DNA of 35,931 nucleotides, taken from positions 1 through 35,931 of the forward strand of contig JANQJK010000025.1 of assembly GCA_028281665.1 (NCBI GenBank). The letters run 5' to 3'. How positions within the stretch are numbered: position 1 is the stretch's first letter; the number at the start of each line of letters is the position of its first letter. The notes below the pieces were generated by a model. It worked only from the letters and a program-made list of their open reading frames with translations. It was not told the DNA's origin and did not search any database. The position numbers were made by a program, and so were the translations under genes. Positions 23,130 to 31,246 of the stretch are shown here, piece by piece. This DNA is from Hyphococcus sp. (GTDB lineage: Bacteria > Pseudomonadota > Alphaproteobacteria > Caulobacterales > Parvularculaceae).

Positions 23130-24622
23130 CCTCCGGACGCGACGTTCTCCATCGCATAGACGCATCGATCGCGCAGGCCCGCGCCGGCCTCGGCGATACG
23201 AATCGCGCCGCGGCCGAACGCTCGTCCCGCCTCGCCGCCATCGAACGCGCCGAAAGCGACGCCTATCGCGCCATTGCCGGCATACGCCTTGAACATCTGC
23301 GTTCCGATGAATTGTCCCGGTCGCTCGGCGAAACCGATGAAGAAGCGGAGCGTCTCATCGCCGCCCATGAAGACGGGCTTGAAGATCTGGCGCGCGACTT
23401 AACGAGCGCGCGTGAAAACATCGAGCGCCTGGAACGGGACCGCCGCAAGCATGAGGACGCCCTCGACAAAGCGGTTGAAGCCCATGACCGTGCAGTCGAC
23501 AAAACGAATGCGCGGCTTGAAACCGACGAAGAATATCTGCGCCGCGCCGGCGCCCTTGAAGAAGCAAACGCCATCGTCGAACGGGCCGAAGCGAAACTCG
23601 ACCTTGCCCGCGCCGACCGCGCAGCGAAGGGCGCTCCTTACGAAGACGATCCCCTGTTTTCCTATCTCTGGGACAGAAAGTTCGCCACGAAGGATTACCG
23701 CGCATTCTTTCTGTTCGCCGCGCTCGATCGCTGGGTCGCAAAGCTCATACGCTATCGCGACGCCAAGCTGAACTATGCGCGCCTGCTGGAATTGCCCGAA
23801 CGGCTCGCCGACCACGTTGAGCGCGTCGAGGCTGCGGCCGAGGACATCGAAGAGAGCATCGCCGCCTATGAGCGTGACGCCCTGAAGCGCGATGGCGTCG
23901 GCAAGCTGCGGGACAAGGCCAATGACGCCCGCGCGGCGCTCGAAAGCGTTGACGCCTCCATCGTCCTGGCCGAGCAGGCGCACCAGACGGCGGCAAAAAA
24001 ACACGCCGACGCGGCGGCGGGCCGCGCCGGGCCCATGGGCGATGCGCGCAAACTTATCGCCAAGGCGCTTGCGGATCGCTCGATCCCGGATCTCAAAGTG
24101 CTGGCGGCCGAAACCCTGACGCTGGAAGACGATCACCTTGTCGACGAGTTGATCCGCCTGCGCCGGGAGCGACTGGAAATCGAGGAACACGGACGTTCCC
24201 TCGCCCGCACGGTCAATCAGCATGCCAATATTCTCAGCGATCTCGAAACTGTAAGGCGTCGCTTCAAGTCCGCGCGTTTTGACAGCCCCTATTCGGAATT
24301 TCCCGATCGCGGCGTCGTCAGCGTTATCCTCGCGGAACTGCTTCGCGGCGCCATCAATGAGCGAAACGCATGGCGGCGGATGCAAAAGGCGCAACGGCGC
24401 CGCAAACGGGACTGGTCCGACGATTTCGGCGGGGCGGAATGGCGCGACGGCTTTGGCCTGCCGCAGCAGCACCGCGGCGGGTGGAGCGGCGGTTCGGGCC
24501 CAAAGCTTCCACGCGCACCGCGCATGCCTCGTGCGCCCAGAGCGCCAAGAGCACCCAGAGCGCCGCGCATTCGCTTCCCGCGAAAGGGCCGCGGCGGCTT
24601 TAAGACCGGGGGCGGATTTTAG
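23126..24622 (+). CDS. Coiled-coil protein with Pro-Arg-Ala/Gly tail, operon gene 4
   Basis: A 498-residue protein of unrecognised family. Residues 1-165 are highly charged coiled coil (ALxx, ERxE, RAxA heptads). An aromatic-rich core at about 171-230 follows (DPLFSYLWDRKFATKDYRAF and FFLFAALDRWVAKLIRYRD), then further coiled coil to about 400. The C-terminal tail is low complexity: LPRAPRMPRAPRAPRAPRA plus RFPRKGRGGFKTGGGF. It is strongly basic and Gly/Pro-rich, perhaps flexible and able to bind acidic surfaces or nucleic acid. There is no signal peptide. ATG 23126 overlaps the gene 3 stop (ATGA). As the last gene of the set it is probably made in step with the others and may be a scaffold for them (inference). 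Confidence 0.7.
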   Translation: MTSGRDVLHRIDASIAQARAGLGDTNRAAAERSSRLAAIERAESDAYRAIAGIRLEHLRSDELSRSLGETDEEAERLIAAHEDGLEDLARDLTSARENIERLERDRRKHEDALDKAVEAHDRAVDKTNARLETDEEYLRRAGALEEANAIVERAEAKLDLARADRAAKGAPYEDDPLFSYLWDRKFATKDYRAFFLFAALDRWVAKLIRYRDAKLNYARLLELPERLADHVERVEAAAEDIEESIAAYERDALKRDGVGKLRDKANDARAALESVDASIVLAEQAHQTAAKKHADAAAGRAGPMGDARKLIAKALADRSIPDLKVLAAETLTLEDDHLVDELIRLRRERLEIEEHGRSLARTVNQHANILSDLETVRRRFKSARFDSPYSEFPDRGVVSVILAELLRGAINERNAWRRMQKAQRRRKRDWSDDFGGAEWRDGFGLPQQHRGGWSGGSGPKLPRAPRMPRAPRAPRAPRAPRIRFPRKGRGGFKTGGGF

Positions 24623-24695
24623 TCCGCCGCGCGCAACACTTTTGTAAAGAAAGCGCCATAGGGTTCCGCGGCATTCGGCATTTCAGGAGAAAACC

Positions 24696-24920
24696 ATGTC
24701 TGACAAACCCGCCCGCGATATCGAAAAGGACTATCCGATCGACCAGTTCGTCGCCAAGCTGCGCCGCTTGGCGGACGCGCTGGAGAACGACGAAAAATTT
24801 GAAATCCAGATCGCCGGCGAGCGCGTTTACGTGCCGACCCGGGCCCAGTTCAACATCGAACATGAGCGGGGCGATGGCGAGGAAGAAGTTGAGTTTCAGA
24901 TCAAGTGGAAGGCCGCCTGA
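24696..24920 (+). CDS. Amphi-Trp domain small protein
   Basis: A 74-residue acidic protein whose sequence (EKDYPIDQFVAKLRRLADAL, FEIQIAGERVYVP, VEFQIKWKAA) matches the amphi-Trp domain, a short family of unknown role that begins with a helix and ends in a conserved Trp strand. The ATG has an AGGAG site eight bases upstream. It follows the four-gene set by 73 bases and precedes a strong terminator, so it closes this transcription unit or is a separate short unit. The length is normal for the family. No metal site or signal peptide is seen. Confidence 0.78.
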   Translation: MSDKPARDIEKDYPIDQFVAKLRRLADALENDEKFEIQIAGERVYVPTRAQFNIEHERGDGEEEVEFQIKWKAA

Positions 24921-24948
24921 ACGAACCGCAGATAGCATGAGCAGAAGT

Positions 24949-24978
24949 GAGGCCGCCGGGAGGGCGGCCTCCTTTTTT
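24949..24978 (+). terminator. Rho-independent terminator after the amphi-Trp gene
   Basis: GAGGCCGCC (24949-24957), loop GGGAG, GGCGGCCTC (24963-24971), then C and six T (24973-24978): a perfect nine-pair GC stem with a U-tract, 29 bases past the stop codon. Confidence 0.93.
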
Positions 24979-25085
24979 GTGTGGATGCAGCGGGCTTCAA
25001 CGGGAGATGAGAATTCCTGGGCTGGCCGCGTCTTGACTTCCGTTGAATTTATGGGTTTTTCGCACCCGCACAACGGAGCTGTCTC

Positions 25086-26111
25086 ATGGAAGTCAATGTC
25101 GCAATCGTCGGCGCCACCGGCAATGTCGGGCAGGAAATGCTCGCCATTCTGGCCGAGCGCCTGTTTCCCGCAAAGAACGTTTTCGCCCTCGCCTCGCGCC
25201 AGTCAATCGGCCGCGAGATTTCGTTCGGCGACAAGACGCTGAAATGCCGCGACCTTGAGACGTTCGACTTCTCCCAAGCCGATATTGCGCTTTTTGCAGC
25301 CGGCGGCGGCGTCGCCAAGGAATGGGCGCCGAAGGCCGCGAAAGCCGGCGCCATCGTCATCGACAATTCGTCTCACTTTCGGATGGACCCGGACGTTCCC
25401 CTGATCGTGCCGGAAGTGAACGCAGACGCCGTTGCGGATTTTGCGAAGAAAAACATCATCGCCAACCCGAATTGCTCGACGGCGCAGCTTGTCGTCGCCC
25501 TGAAACCGCTGCACGACGCGGCGAAGATAAAGCGCGTCGTCGTTTCCACCTATCAGTCGACATCCGGAGCCGGCAAGGACGCCATGGACGAGTTGTTCAA
25601 TCAGACGAAAGGCATTTTCGTCAATGATGAGCCCTCGCCGTCGAAATTTACGAAGCAGATCGCCTTTAACGTCATTCCCCATATCGACGTCTTCATGGAA
25701 GACGGCTTTACCAAAGAAGAATGGAAAATGACGGCCGAGACAAAAAAAATTCTCGATCCGACGATCAGGCTGACCGCGAATTGCGTTCGCGTTCCCACAT
25801 TCGTCGGACACGCGGAAGCTGTGAATATCGAACTCGAAAATCCGCTGTCGGACGATGAGGCTCGTGAAATTCTACGTGAAGCGCCGGGTCTTCTCGTGGT
25901 CGATAAACGCGAGGATGGGGGCTATGTGACGCCCATAGAGTGCGTCGGCGAGTTTGCAACATTCGTCAGCCGCATTCGCGTCGACCCGACCATTGAGAAC
26001 GGCCTTGCGCTTTGGTGCGTCTCGGACAACCTCCGAAAAGGCGCGGCCCTCAATGCGGTGCAGATCGCAGAAACGCTGATCAATCACGGCCATCTGCAAA
26101 AAGCGGCCTAG
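25086..26111 (+). CDS. asd: Aspartate-semialdehyde dehydrogenase
   Basis: Catalyses the NADPH-dependent reduction of aspartyl phosphate to aspartate semialdehyde, the branch point to lysine/diaminopimelate, threonine and methionine. In the 341-residue protein, VAIVGATGNVGQEML is the NADP-binding loop, IIANPNCSTAQLVVAL holds the catalytic Cys130, and NCVRVPTFVGHAEAVNIELE contains the catalytic His. The length is normal. ATG 25086 follows an ACGGAGCT ribosome site. It is the first gene after the terminator at 24949-24978 and likely a separate unit, and is needed for diaminopimelate supply to peptidoglycan. Nothing unusual. Confidence 0.96.
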   Translation: MEVNVAIVGATGNVGQEMLAILAERLFPAKNVFALASRQSIGREISFGDKTLKCRDLETFDFSQADIALFAAGGGVAKEWAPKAAKAGAIVIDNSSHFRMDPDVPLIVPEVNADAVADFAKKNIIANPNCSTAQLVVALKPLHDAAKIKRVVVSTYQSTSGAGKDAMDELFNQTKGIFVNDEPSPSKFTKQIAFNVIPHIDVFMEDGFTKEEWKMTAETKKILDPTIRLTANCVRVPTFVGHAEAVNIELENPLSDDEAREILREAPGLLVVDKREDGGYVTPIECVGEFATFVSRIRVDPTIENGLALWCVSDNLRKGAALNAVQIAETLINHGHLQKAA

Positions 26112-26183
26112 CGCGCAAGTTTCGGGTTTGACCCGCACGGCACGACGTCTAATCTCCCGACCCTAATCACAAACGGTGGGGAC

Positions 26184-26942
26184 ATGAGCGTTTGGAGAAC
26201 ACTGCTGGCGGCAGCCGTCGTCTTATACAGCGACGCATTTGCGGGCGCGCCGGATGACTATGAAAAGTTTTACGCCGCGCCGACCCGGGTCAATATGGGC
26301 GGTCGTCCGGTTATCGCCGAGATTGCGCTCTTTGCAGACATGGAGGCCGCAGCGAAAGGCCGCCTCGACATTGCACTGATTACAGATGTCACCAAGTTCA
26401 TCGACGAGACTGAACGCGACCTGGAAAACTGGATCGCCACCCATCGTCAGGAATGCGGAGAGCGCTGGGCGGCCGGCAAACCCCTGATCGGATTTCCGGG
26501 CGGCGCCATCCGCTTCGCCTTAGGTCTCGAATACGAATACTGGAACTGCGGCTGGAACGGCAAAGGCCGCCCATGGCGCGCGGTGCGCGAAACCGGCAAT
26601 ATCGAACTGACGATGGCCCCGGAAGTCGTCGACGGGAAATTGCAGGCGCGCCTTGGCGACTTCGCGATTGATCAGCGCACCGGCGTTAACCGTTACCTTC
26701 CTCTTGAATTCGTTACGCGTCGGATCATTGAAAGCGAACTCAAGAAACTCAACGACAACCCGAAATTTTTTCGTGCGCCGCAACCGCTTCACCGAGCGGG
26801 CTTTACCTATCGATCGATCGAGGCTGACCGCGTGAACGGGCGCGTCATCATCACAGCGCAATATACAGCGGCAGGCGAGCGCGAAACGCTCGACCGCATC
26901 GTCGACAACCTGCTGGAAGACGGAATTGTCAGCGAACGATAA
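26184..26942 (+). CDS. Uncharacterised exported protein
   Basis: A 252-residue protein that I do not recognise. Residues 1-20 form a Sec signal peptide (MSVWRTLLAAAVVLYSDAFA, cleavage probably before Gly21). The mature part has alternating helical and beta segments, including FIDETERDLENWIATHR, NCGWNGKGRPWRAV and LEYEYWNCG. There are only three cysteines after the signal region and no obvious catalytic motif. ATG 26184 has GGTGGGGAC upstream. It overlaps rarD by 17 bases, so the two are likely co-translated. It probably acts in the periplasm. Confidence 0.75.
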   Translation: MSVWRTLLAAAVVLYSDAFAGAPDDYEKFYAAPTRVNMGGRPVIAEIALFADMEAAAKGRLDIALITDVTKFIDETERDLENWIATHRQECGERWAAGKPLIGFPGGAIRFALGLEYEYWNCGWNGKGRPWRAVRETGNIELTMAPEVVDGKLQARLGDFAIDQRTGVNRYLPLEFVTRRIIESELKKLNDNPKFFRAPQPLHRAGFTYRSIEADRVNGRVIITAQYTAAGERETLDRIVDNLLEDGIVSER

Positions 26943-27852
26943 CCCACACGCGGCGAAGACTTCCGAAGAGATCAGGCTTGGGCTGATAACCGGCGTCGCC
27001 GCTTACACATTCTGGGGGCTCTTTCCGCTGTACCTAAAACTGCTGTCGGCGGTCCCCGCGCTCGAAATCCTCGCCCATCGTGTTTTCTGGTCCGTGCCGT
27101 TTGGCGCAGTGCTCATCTTGATGCGAAATCAGTGGGGCGAAGTGCTGAAGGCGATCCGGTCTCCCCGCGTTCTTTTCGTTCTCCTGCTCGCTGCGCTCGC
27201 CATTTCGTCCAACTGGCTGATCTATGTTTGGGCGGTCATCAATGATCGCATTCTCGAAGCAAGCCTTGGTTATTACATAAACCCGCTGATGTATGTGGCC
27301 GCCGGCGTCTTTGTTCTGGGTGAAAAATTACGCCGCCTACAGGTTATCGCCGTCGGGCTTGCCGCAATTGGCGTTGCGGTTTTGACCCTCGGAGCCGGCG
27401 TCTTCCCGTGGGTGTCGTTAATGCTCGCGTTCTTGTTCACAGTTTACGGGTATATCCGAAAGACCACGCCCGTTGGCGCAATGCCGGGCCTTTTTATCGA
27501 GACTTCGTTACTGGCGCCGTTTGCTGCTGGTTATGTTCTGGTGCTGATGAATTCAGGAACGGCCGTATTCCAGGCGCAATCGATCAGTATGGATATTATT
27601 TTGATGTTCGCGGGGCCCGTTACGGTGATCCCGCTTGTCATGTTTGCGCTTTCGACCCGACGCCTGACCCTGATTACCATCGGCCTGCTTCAATATATCG
27701 GGCCAACGCTGCAATTCATTCTTGGGCTCTACTACGGTGAACCATTCACAGTGTTTCACGCCGTCAGCTTCGGTCTCATCTGGGCGGCGCTGGCAATTTT
27801 CAGCATAGACGCCGTGCGCGCTAATCGGGCAGCCGCTCCGAAAGCCGTTTAA
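26926..27852 (+). CDS. rarD: EamA/RarD family transporter
   Basis: A 308-residue inner-membrane protein of the drug/metabolite transporter (EamA) superfamily, RarD type, with about ten hydrophobic helices. It opens after a short polar stretch with GVAAYTFWGLFPLYLKLLSA and continues with EILAHRVFWSVPFGA, SSNWLIYVWAVINDRILEAS and LGYYINPLMYVAAGV, the characteristic RarD blocks. The ligand is unknown. The start is TTG 26926, overlapping the previous gene and preceded by GGAAGACGGAA; there is no ATG that keeps the first helix. The end overlaps the convergent thioesterase by 32 bases. Confidence 0.9.
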   Translation: MSANDNPHAAKTSEEIRLGLITGVAAYTFWGLFPLYLKLLSAVPALEILAHRVFWSVPFGAVLILMRNQWGEVLKAIRSPRVLFVLLLAALAISSNWLIYVWAVINDRILEASLGYYINPLMYVAAGVFVLGEKLRRLQVIAVGLAAIGVAVLTLGAGVFPWVSLMLAFLFTVYGYIRKTTPVGAMPGLFIETSLLAPFAAGYVLVLMNSGTAVFQAQSISMDIILMFAGPVTVIPLVMFALSTRRLTLITIGLLQYIGPTLQFILGLYYGEPFTVFHAVSFGLIWAALAIFSIDAVRANRAAAPKAV

Positions 27853-28252
27853 GCGTTCCGGAAAAAGCGAGAAGGTCCTTCTCGCCCGCCCGGACCATGC
27901 CACGCGCGAACAGAAGACTGCGCCCGCCGCCGGTCATTTCCCCTGACGCCACGATAAAATCGCCGATTGGCGCAGGCCGCAGAAACTCCGAGTTGAGGCT
28001 CACGGTGACGGCCATCGAACCCTTCAGGGCGTCCCGGCAGATGTTGAACAACGCCATGTCCGCAAGCGTCAGCAGCATGCCGCCATGCACGACACCGCCG
28101 AGATTGCCGTGGTGCGGTTTTGAGTAAAAGCCGATGCCGGGCGCGCCACCCTCACGCCAGTAGAACGGACCCGCCCGCCCGGCGAATGTGTGTGAAAACG
28201 GATGCAGCGCCCATCCCGCCGGCACGGGGTCAACTTGCGGATCATCATTCAT
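27821..28252 (-). CDS. PaaI-type hotdog thioesterase
   Basis: A 143-residue hotdog protein of the PaaI/acyl-CoA thioesterase family. The diagnostic stretch is HHGNLGGVVHGGMLLTLADM (about residues 47-66), where the His-Gly-Gly and Asp motif form the active-site region, followed by VTVSLNSEFLRPAP and GEMTGGGRSLLFARG. It probably hydrolyses an acyl-CoA, substrate unknown. ATG 28252. It lies alone on this strand between rarD and the epoxide hydrolase gene. Confidence 0.87.
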   Translation of the reverse strand: MNDDPQVDPVPAGWALHPFSHTFAGRAGPFYWREGGAPGIGFYSKPHHGNLGGVVHGGMLLTLADMALFNICRDALKGSMAVTVSLNSEFLRPAPIGDFIVASGEMTGGGRSLLFARGMVRAGEKDLLAFSGTLKRLSERLPD

Positions 28253-28352
28253 ATGGCCCGCTTATCGCATGGGCGACGCATCACAAAGGGCTTCGCGCAG
28301 CGATGTGCGTAAAGCGATTGCCGCCGGCCGCGTTGCCCGCCACACTTGGCCC

Positions 28353-29324
28353 ATGGATTTTATGTTTCCGAAAGCGAAGCTCGTCGATGCGAACGGCGTT
28401 CGGCTCGCCGTCTATGAAGCGGACGGCGACCCGGATCGGCGTCGCGCGCCGGTTATCCTCGTTCATGGCTGGCCGGAAATCGCTTATTCCTGGAAGAACG
28501 TCATGCCGGCGGTCGCCGAGGCCGGTTTCCGCGCCATCGCTCTTGACCTGAAGGGGTTCGGGCAATCCGACGCGCCGGCGGACAAGACGCTTTACGACAT
28601 CGAACACATGACCGGAGACCTCGCCGCGCTTCTCGACGCGCTCGATATCGATCGGGCGGTGTTCTGCGGCCATGACTGGGGCGGCGCCATCGTCTGGCCC
28701 ATGGCGCAATTGCACGGGGATCGCGTCGCCGGCGTTATCGGCCTCTCAACGCCCCACCGTCCGCCGCCGCCGGTCCCGCCCCTGTCGATTTTTGAAAAAC
28801 GGCATACGGATCGCCATTACATTGTCCGGTTTCAGGAAGAGGGAATTCCCGAACGCATTCTTGAAAGTAACCCAACAGGGTTTTTCCGGCTGATGTTTCG
28901 ACGGCCGAAATTCCGCACGGTTCCGGAGGCGCTCAACAACCGCGTTTACGATCTCCTCGGCCGGCTGGAACACGGCCCTCCGGCGCGCAACGAAGATGTC
29001 GCGCTGAGCGACGCGGATATCGCCGTTTTTGTGGACGCCTACAAGCACAGCGGATTTACCGGCGGGATCAATCTTTACCGCAATATCGACCGCAACTGGG
29101 AGATCATAAAGGCCCACGATCCGATCATTCGCCATCCCGCCTTGTGGGTCGGCGCCGCAAGCGATCTTTACCTCCCCCCAAGCGGCGCCGAGGGCATGGA
29201 AAAGATCGTTCCAAATGTCGAAAAACACATCATTCCGGATTGCGGCCATTGGGTGATGTGGGAGAAACCGGCGGAGCTGAACGCCATCCTGGTTGATTGG
29301 CTTTTACGCGAAATGTCCGGCTAA
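28353..29324 (+). CDS. Alpha/beta hydrolase, epoxide hydrolase-like
   Basis: A 323-residue alpha/beta hydrolase. HGWPE (His38-Glu42) is the oxyanion-hole motif typical of epoxide hydrolases, GHDWGG holds the nucleophile Asp108, GINLYRNIDRNW gives the epoxide-activating Tyr, ASDLYLPP the acid, and CGHWVMWEKP the catalytic His. The Asp nucleophile distinguishes it from lipases and esterases. ATG 28353 (MDFMFPKAKL) is the best start, but no good ribosome site precedes it and a second ATG nine bases later is possible. A longer frame reads back across the divergent thioesterase gene and was not used. Confidence 0.88.
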   Translation: MDFMFPKAKLVDANGVRLAVYEADGDPDRRRAPVILVHGWPEIAYSWKNVMPAVAEAGFRAIALDLKGFGQSDAPADKTLYDIEHMTGDLAALLDALDIDRAVFCGHDWGGAIVWPMAQLHGDRVAGVIGLSTPHRPPPPVPPLSIFEKRHTDRHYIVRFQEEGIPERILESNPTGFFRLMFRRPKFRTVPEALNNRVYDLLGRLEHGPPARNEDVALSDADIAVFVDAYKHSGFTGGINLYRNIDRNWEIIKAHDPIIRHPALWVGAASDLYLPPSGAEGMEKIVPNVEKHIIPDCGHWVMWEKPAELNAILVDWLLREMSG

Positions 29325-29347
29325 TTTTCGAGACTTTTGACGGAACA

Positions 29348-29376
29348 TTGCCAAAAATTCCGGCATTCTATCTAAA
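29348..29376 (+). promoter_or_regulatory. Weak candidate promoter for the small exported protein
   Basis: TTGCCA (29348-29353), a 17-base spacer and TCTAAA (29371-29376) lie 60 bases before the ATG at 29436. The spacing is right but the -10 box is poor. Confidence 0.25.
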
Positions 29377-29435
29377 ACTTTGGTCACTCGCCGTCGTCAG
29401 GCTGGTCTCGCAGGGAAGACGGGCGAGGGAATGTC

Positions 29436-29714
29436 ATGTTTATCAGAAAAGCGGCGCTGTTCGGCGTCTTAGTTTTTTATGCGGCGCCGGCGCTGGCCGA
29501 TCCGCAATTCATCGAACCGCAACGGACGCCGAAAAAACTGACGGCAATCGAAGTGCGCAATACACAGGTCGAGGTGATGGCGGTGACGCGACGCGCGCGC
29601 GCCAATACGGAGTTTCACCAACGATATGTCGATGAAAGCCTGGCGATGAACAAGGTCTATCCGGGCTATCCGAAACCGGCCTATGTGTCGTTCGATCTGC
29701 GCGTTCAGTTCTGA
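29436..29714 (+). CDS. Small exported protein of unknown function
   Basis: A 92-residue protein with a short N-terminal signal peptide (MFIRKAALFGVLVFYAAPALA, cleavage before Asp22), leaving about 71 mature residues, basic and hydrophilic (EPQRTPKKLTAIEVRNTQ), ending in PAYVSFDLRVQF. The GAGGGAATG site before the ATG is good, which supports translation. I do not recognise a family. Its 3' end overlaps the convergent serine hydrolase by ten bases. It probably acts in the periplasm. Confidence 0.65.
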   Translation: MFIRKAALFGVLVFYAAPALADPQFIEPQRTPKKLTAIEVRNTQVEVMAVTRRARANTEFHQRYVDESLAMNKVYPGYPKPAYVSFDLRVQF

Positions 29715-30862
29715 AGCGCGGCGTAAAGCGCATCGATGAGGCGAACGGCGCGCGGGTCGCCGACGAGGTGCGGCGACATTTTGTTGGCGACATAGGCGGC
29801 GGTCAGTCGGTTTTCCGGATCGATGACCACGCACGACCCGCCGAAGCCGGCGTGACCGAACGCATTTTCATTTGGACCGAAATGGCGGTTGATGTTGCGC
29901 ATTAATCCTGCCGCCCATGAAAGGTGAAACGGCAGGACGAGATCGTCGCCGCGGATGCGCTCTGCGAGCGCCGCGTCGACCACGTCGGGCTTGATAAATA
30001 ATTCGCCCCCAGGCCACGCGCCCCGGTTGGCCAGCGGCGATAGTACGCGGGCCAGCGAACGCGCATCAGCGTGCATGTTCGATGCGGGGATTTCCGCCGC
30101 CATCCACTCTTCTCTCCCGGCGCCCGCCGGGATCGCCGATGGGGTCAGGAATGCGATTTTCTTGAACTCGTTGATGTCCCCGAGGTCAGGCGGGCGCGGC
30201 GGTTTCTGCATCCGCGCAACCCGCGCGATCTCCGCCGGCGACAGGCCGCAATAGACGTCGATATCCTGCCCGTCATGGAAGGCGCCGAGCAATGCTCCGA
30301 CGGATTTACCGGTGACGCGCCGCAGAACCTCTCCGACGAGGAAGCCGAATGTCTGCGGGTGATAGCCGTTGGCGCTGCCGGGCGGCCATAACGGCGTCAT
30401 TTGAGCGAGGACGGCGCAGGCCGCGTCCCAGTCGAAATAGATTTCGCGGCGCGTTCCTTCCGGGAATGCGACGAGACCGTCCTGATGGGACATGATCTCT
30501 GAAAGCGTAATGGCGTCTTTGCCGCTCGCCGCGAATTCCGGCCAGTACCGGGCGACCGGCGCATTGTAGTCGAGCCGGCCGTTCGAAACTTCCCGGGCGA
30601 CCAATAACGCCAGAACCGCTTTTCCGGTGGAGTATACGCAGGCGATCGTATCTTCCGTCCACGGTTGCTCCTGCTGGCGCTCGCGCCACCCGCCGCGGAT
30701 ATCGACAACGGTTTCCCCGTCAATCGTCGCAGCAAAGCAGGCGCCGATTTCTTCACCGTCAGCGAACGCCTCCGCAAACGCGTCGCCGACGCCCGCAAAA
30801 TTCGGCGCCGCGCCGCCGGCGCTGTTGGGCGCGCGCGCGTCGGACCAGCCGGCAAGCGTCAT
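29705..30862 (-). CDS. Serine hydrolase of the beta-lactamase/EstB family
   Basis: A 385-residue serine hydrolase with the penicillin-binding fold. ACVYSTGKAVLALLVA holds the catalytic Ser78-x-x-Lys81, NGYHPQTFG the Tyr motif, and FGHAGFGGSCVVIDP replaces the third KTG-like motif, as in EstB-type esterases (class C beta-lactamase relatives). It is probably an esterase rather than a true beta-lactamase; no signal peptide is evident. ATG 30862 begins five bases after the lipoprotein stop, so translation is probably coupled. The substrate is unknown. Confidence 0.87.
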   Translation of the reverse strand: MTLAGWSDARAPNSAGGAAPNFAGVGDAFAEAFADGEEIGACFAATIDGETVVDIRGGWRERQQEQPWTEDTIACVYSTGKAVLALLVAREVSNGRLDYNAPVARYWPEFAASGKDAITLSEIMSHQDGLVAFPEGTRREIYFDWDAACAVLAQMTPLWPPGSANGYHPQTFGFLVGEVLRRVTGKSVGALLGAFHDGQDIDVYCGLSPAEIARVARMQKPPRPPDLGDINEFKKIAFLTPSAIPAGAGREEWMAAEIPASNMHADARSLARVLSPLANRGAWPGGELFIKPDVVDAALAERIRGDDLVLPFHLSWAAGLMRNINRHFGPNENAFGHAGFGGSCVVIDPENRLTAAYVANKMSPHLVGDPRAVRLIDALYAALQN

Positions 30863-30867
30863 CGGGA

Positions 30868-31173
30868 TCAGTTAAATGCGCAGGCGACGCTTGCGCGCGC
30901 AATGCTCGCCGCGATACGCGGGTTGTCGATGGAAAGGAGCGCGTCAAGGGCGCCGCCGGCGCTTCCTGCATCATTGAGATCAGTCAGAAAGTCCGCGACG
31001 TCGTTCAGTTCGTTGCGGTCAAGGCGTTCGTCAAGCTCGTCGGCAAGGCACTCGGCGCGCTCGCGCGACAGGCCGAGTTCGAAGAAACGATCCTCAATCC
31101 GGTTGCGCGGCGACAGCGTTGCGCAGGACGCAAGCATCAACAACGCGCCGAAAAGCCCGGCAAATTTTCTCAT
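30868..31173 (-). CDS. Small putative lipoprotein
   Basis: A 101-residue protein with a lipoprotein signal, MRKFAGLFGALLMLASC (lipobox Leu14-Ala-Ser-Cys17), followed by a helical mature domain of about 84 residues, FELGLSRERAECLADELDE. The ATG at 31173 follows GTGGAGTGCC; an earlier frame start at 31266 lacks a signal peptide. The family is unrecognised. It is the middle gene of the group DsbA-like, lipoprotein, serine hydrolase and lies within 75 bases of the upstream gene. Confidence 0.75.
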   Translation of the reverse strand: MRKFAGLFGALLMLASCATLSPRNRIEDRFFELGLSRERAECLADELDERLDRNELNDVADFLTDLNDAGSAGGALDALLSIDNPRIAASIARASVACAFN

Positions 31174-31246
31174 GGGGCACTCCACGGTGATTCGAGGGGG
31201 ATAATAGGCGCCGATGGTTTCGCCGTCTATGCGCACGGAGCGTCCT

